A stretch of DNA of 16,494 bases. Source: Phycisphaerales bacterium (lineage in GTDB: Bacteria; Planctomycetota; Phycisphaerae; SM23-33). The translations under genes were made by a program, and so were the position numbers. Below the pieces are notes generated by a model, which saw only the letters and a list, made by a program, of their open reading frames with translations, was not told where the DNA came from and did no database searches. How positions within the stretch are numbered: the first letter of the stretch is position 1; each line of letters starts with the position of its first letter. The DNA lies in contig DNAS01000145.1 of assembly GCA_003485185.1 (NCBI GenBank), positions 1-16,494 on the forward strand, written 5' to 3'. Shown in pieces: positions 14,430 to 16,494 of the stretch.

Positions 14430-15578
14430 CTAAGAACGGAGCTTCGCGTATTCGGCCAGGCAGAACCGGTCGGTCATGCCCGCCAGGTAGTCGCACAGGA
14501 CGCGATGGAGCCCGTCCTGCTCAATACGCCGACGGTACCGTTGCGGCAGGCGGTCCGGATCGGTCAGAAACGCGCGAAACATCTCGCCAAGAATCCGGTG
14601 GGTGTCGCGTTCCTTTCCGGCGTTGTCGCGGGCGAGGTAGACGTTTCGGAGGAGGAACTGCTGCATCTGCTCGACGGCGGCGCCCATCTCCGGCGAGAAG
14701 GACGCCAGTCGGCGCGGCGCGCGACGAATGTCGTCGACGGACGCAGCCGACGCGGCGCGAAGGTTGTCCGCCGTGGTGGCGATGGCGTCGTCGGCCATCA
14801 GCGCCAGCACCGCCTTGCACGCGCGGATGCGCTGGTGAATCTCGCGGGCGTCCGGGGCGTCGGTCTCCGCCAGCGCCGCTGCCTGGCGCCACAGCGACAG
14901 CTCCGCCAGCTGCTCGACGGAAATCCACTCCGCCGCCAGCGCGTCGTCGAGGTCGGCCGCCGTATAGGCGATCTCGTCGGCCAGGTCCACCAACTGCCCC
15001 TCCAGCGGAGCGCGCAGGGACGGGTCGAACTCCTCGCAGACGGGCGCGTCGTATCGCGTCTCGTGCTTGGCAAGGCATTCGCGGACGACGCGCGTCAGGT
15101 TCAAACCGCGGAAGCGCGGGTAGGGGTGTTCCAGGTAGTCCACCACACGGAGCGACTGGCGGTTGTGTTCGAATCCGCCGTGCCCGGCCATCAGCTCGTC
15201 CAGCGCCGCCTCGCCTCCGTGCCCGAAGGGCGGGTGCCCCAGGTCGTGCGCCAGCGAGACGGTCTCGAGCAGGTCCTCGTTGGCCCGCAGCGCCCGGCCC
15301 AGGTCCCGCGCGATCTGCGCCACCTCCAGCGTGTGGGTCAGGCGCGTGCGATAATGGTCGTGCTCGTGGGGGACGAAGACCTGGGTCTTGAAGTCCAGCC
15401 GCCGGAAAGCGGAGCAGTGGACGATTCGGTCGCGGTCGCGCTGGAAGCAGGTGCGGTAGGGGTGCTCGTCCTCGGGGCAGGCTCGCCCGCCCGCGTCGCG
15501 CTCGCGGACGGCCCAGGGCGCCAGCCAGGCGTCCTGCCGCGCCTCGTACTGCTCGCGCACGGTCCGGCGGTCGCTCAT
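14430..15578 (-). CDS. dgt: dGTP triphosphohydrolase-like HD-domain protein
   Basis: A 382-residue protein of the dGTPase family (type 2, shorter than E. coli Dgt). These enzymes split dNTPs to deoxynucleoside and triphosphate. The HD metal site is visible: RLTHTLEVAQIARDLG (His82), SLAHDLGHPPFGHGGE (His111-Asp112, with His115 and His120) and LVDLADEIAY (Asp201). Upstream DRDRIVHCSAFRRLDFKTQVF and FEHNRQSLR are also hallmarks of the family. The ATG at 15578 overlaps the stop of the HIT gene (ATGA, 4 bp), so the two are translationally coupled and co-transcribed. Cytoplasmic; a role in dNTP pool balance is known for the family, but the substrate here is untested. Confidence 0.93.
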   Translation of the reverse strand: MSDRRTVREQYEARQDAWLAPWAVRERDAGGRACPEDEHPYRTCFQRDRDRIVHCSAFRRLDFKTQVFVPHEHDHYRTRLTHTLEVAQIARDLGRALRANEDLLETVSLAHDLGHPPFGHGGEAALDELMAGHGGFEHNRQSLRVVDYLEHPYPRFRGLNLTRVVRECLAKHETRYDAPVCEEFDPSLRAPLEGQLVDLADEIAYTAADLDDALAAEWISVEQLAELSLWRQAAALAETDAPDAREIHQRIRACKAVLALMADDAIATTADNLRAASAASVDDIRRAPRRLASFSPEMGAAVEQMQQFLLRNVYLARDNAGKERDTHRILGEMFRAFLTDPDRLPQRYRRRIEQDGLHRVLCDYLAGMTDRFCLAEYAKLRS

Positions 15579-16126
15579 GACGTCCGTTCACCCGTCCGCG
15601 GCAGGCCTAGGCGCTCGCTCGCCTGCCGCAGATCGTCGTACAGGCTGCTCAGCGCCGTCGGGATCACGCGCACGTCGCCCAGGACGGCCATGAAGTTCGT
15701 GTCCCCCGACCAGCGGGGAACGACGTGGATGTGCAGGTGCCCGGGCAACCCCGCGCCGGCGCAGCGCCCGATGTTGATGCCGATGTTGTATCCCTGCGCG
15801 TGGATGCAGTCGCTCAGCAGCGTCTGGAGGTCGCGGGTGAGTTCCATCATTTCCAGCAGCGTTTCGGGAGGCAGCTTGTCCATCTCTCCGGCGTGCTCGT
15901 AGGGGGCCACGAGAAAGTGCCCGCCGGTGTAAGGAAAGCGGTTCATGACCGCGAAGGCCAGTCGCCCGCGCCACAGGACGAGATTTTCGGCATCCTTTTC
16001 GGGCTCGTCGCGCTGCCGGCAGAGAAAGCACCCGTCGTCCGGCCCGGACAGGGCGTTGATGTATTCCATCCGCCAGGGGGCCCAGATGTTGACGTTGCGC
16101 GGGGCATCGGGGGTCTGGTCGCTCAT
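15575..16126 (-). CDS. HIT-family protein, Ap4A phosphorylase/hydrolase-like
   Basis: A 183-residue histidine-triad protein. The catalytic triad reads HLHIHVVPRW (residues 130-139), within LPGHLHIHVVPRWSGDTNFM. The N-terminus has WAPWRMEYI and CFLC (Cys33, Cys36), and NRFPYTGGHFLVAPYEH is at 62-78. This layout is that of the mycobacterial Rv2613c-type HIT proteins, which act on diadenosine tetraphosphate, so a dinucleoside polyphosphate substrate is likely but not proven. The two cysteines with nearby histidines may bind zinc. The start at 16126 lacks a clear Shine-Dalgarno, while a promoter -10 ends only 7 nt before it, so the mRNA may be leaderless. The gene overlaps dgt by 4 bp. Confidence 0.92.
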   Translation of the reverse strand: MSDQTPDAPRNVNIWAPWRMEYINALSGPDDGCFLCRQRDEPEKDAENLVLWRGRLAFAVMNRFPYTGGHFLVAPYEHAGEMDKLPPETLLEMMELTRDLQTLLSDCIHAQGYNIGINIGRCAGAGLPGHLHIHVVPRWSGDTNFMAVLGDVRVIPTALSSLYDDLRQASERLGLPRTGERTS

Positions 16127-16133
16127 GAACCGG

Positions 16134-16162
16134 AATATACCGCCCGGAAAGGGGGATTACAA
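16134..16162 (-). promoter_or_regulatory. Promoter of the HIT-dgt operon, probably giving a leaderless mRNA
   Basis: On the minus strand there is -35 TTGTAA (16157-16162), a 17-nt spacer and -10 TATATT (16134-16139). The ATG begins 7 nt after the -10, where transcription would normally start. Confidence 0.6.
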
Positions 16163-16173
16163 CCCGTCGGCGT

Positions 16174-16202
16174 TTGACCGATTCGCCAAACCGGGGTACA
16201 AT
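16174..16202 (+). promoter_or_regulatory. Promoter of the right-edge gene, divergent from HIT-dgt
   Basis: -35 TTGACC (16174-16179), a 17-nt spacer and -10 TACAAT (16197-16202), each 5 of 6 to consensus. The start site would be near 16209, leaving a 40-nt leader before ATG 16249. Its -35 is only 11 bp from the -35 of the opposite promoter. Confidence 0.65.
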
Positions 16203-16248
16203 ACAGGACGACTCGCCGGAGGGCGAGGGCCCGGAGGAAAGGCCGTCC

Positions 16249-16494
16249 ATGAATCGCCGCAACGCCATTGCGCCGCGCCCGCGGGTGGTGGTTCTTTCCC
16301 GCCGCGCCGAATTGCCCGCGCCCCTGCGCGATCGGGTCGGCATTCAGGCGTCGCCCGTGGGCAGCGCATACGAGGCCGCGGCGGAACTCCTTGCGGCGCC
16401 GGCCGCTGCGATCATCGTCGATCTGGCCCTTTTGACCGCCGCCGACGCCAGGCTGGTGAAACTTGCCCGCGAACTGGAGGTGGAGGTTCTTGCC
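16249..16494 (+). CDS. N-terminal part of an unidentified protein (runs off the right edge)
   Basis: ATG 16249 follows a strong Shine-Dalgarno (GGAGGAAAGG, 16233-16242) and a good promoter. The frame stays open for all 82 visible codons. After a basic start (MNRRNAIAPRPRVVVLSRRA) the pattern of short strands and helices (PRVVVLS, AAAIIVDLALLTAADARLVK, LEVEVLA) resembles a receiver-like or Rossmann-like alpha/beta fold, with Asp in IIVDL where a response regulator often has its phospho-acceptor. Too little is visible to name it; a regulatory protein with an N-terminal receiver-like domain is one possibility. Confidence 0.7.
   Translation, partial: MNRRNAIAPRPRVVVLSRRAELPAPLRDRVGIQASPVGSAYEAAAELLAAPAAAIIVDLALLTAADARLVKLARELEVEVLA

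Noticed and set aside
12157..14496. Long minus-strand open frame over the membrane protein gene
   Set aside because: It is a GC-driven mirror of the 621-residue membrane protein; the plus-strand frame has helices, a promoter, a Shine-Dalgarno and a terminator.

Overview
The window is GC-rich bacterial DNA with dense, mostly high-GC3 genes. It most likely comes from a planctomycete-like bacterium (Phycisphaerae or a relative). The grounds are a PEP-CTERM secreted protein, an autotransporter-associated beta-strand repeat protein, two different GroELs in one chaperone cluster, a FmdB zinc ribbon behind grpE, and an Rv2613c-like HIT protein. This placement is inference from gene content; no rRNA or tRNA gene is visible.

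Left part (1-5431, all minus strand): the N-terminal part of a secreted beta-strand-repeat protein behind a good sigma70 promoter and a long structured leader; a PEP-CTERM protein with two aspartic-protease DTG motifs; glutamyl-Q tRNA(Asp) synthetase; a sugar-phosphate isomerase-like TIM barrel; and a 74-residue membrane protein. Middle (5844-12295, plus strand): a protein-folding cluster of groEL-1, a small AT-richer unknown gene, groES, groEL-2, dnaJ, grpE and a FmdB-type zinc ribbon. No dnaK, hrcA or CIRCE operator is visible. Right part: a 621-residue multi-pass membrane protein with its own promoter and terminator (plus); a HIT-family gene overlapping a dGTPase-like HD gene by 4 bp (both minus); and, divergent from them, the start of a gene that runs off the window.

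The most unusual feature is in the spacers. Several intergenic regions between about 3.8 and 10.2 kb are largely built from degenerate tandem arrays whose period is always 7 bp, though the unit sequence changes from array to array (for example GTGAGAG, CGGATTG, GGAACNN, AATTGTC, ATTGCCT, AAAATCA). Arrays occur as facing inverted pairs around a small gene and around the groEL-2/dnaJ spacer. They run into coding ends: the dnaJ start codon and the stop codons of two minus-strand genes lie inside arrays. A 117-bp element is repeated 91% identically beside two neighbouring stop codons. These arrays resemble in form the heptanucleotide STRR repeats of filamentous cyanobacteria, but the sequences differ and I know of no description for this kind of genome.

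Functionally, the central cluster would supply Hsp60/Hsp10 chaperonins and the J-protein and exchange factor for a DnaK encoded elsewhere. The right-hand HIT-dgt pair handles nucleotides.
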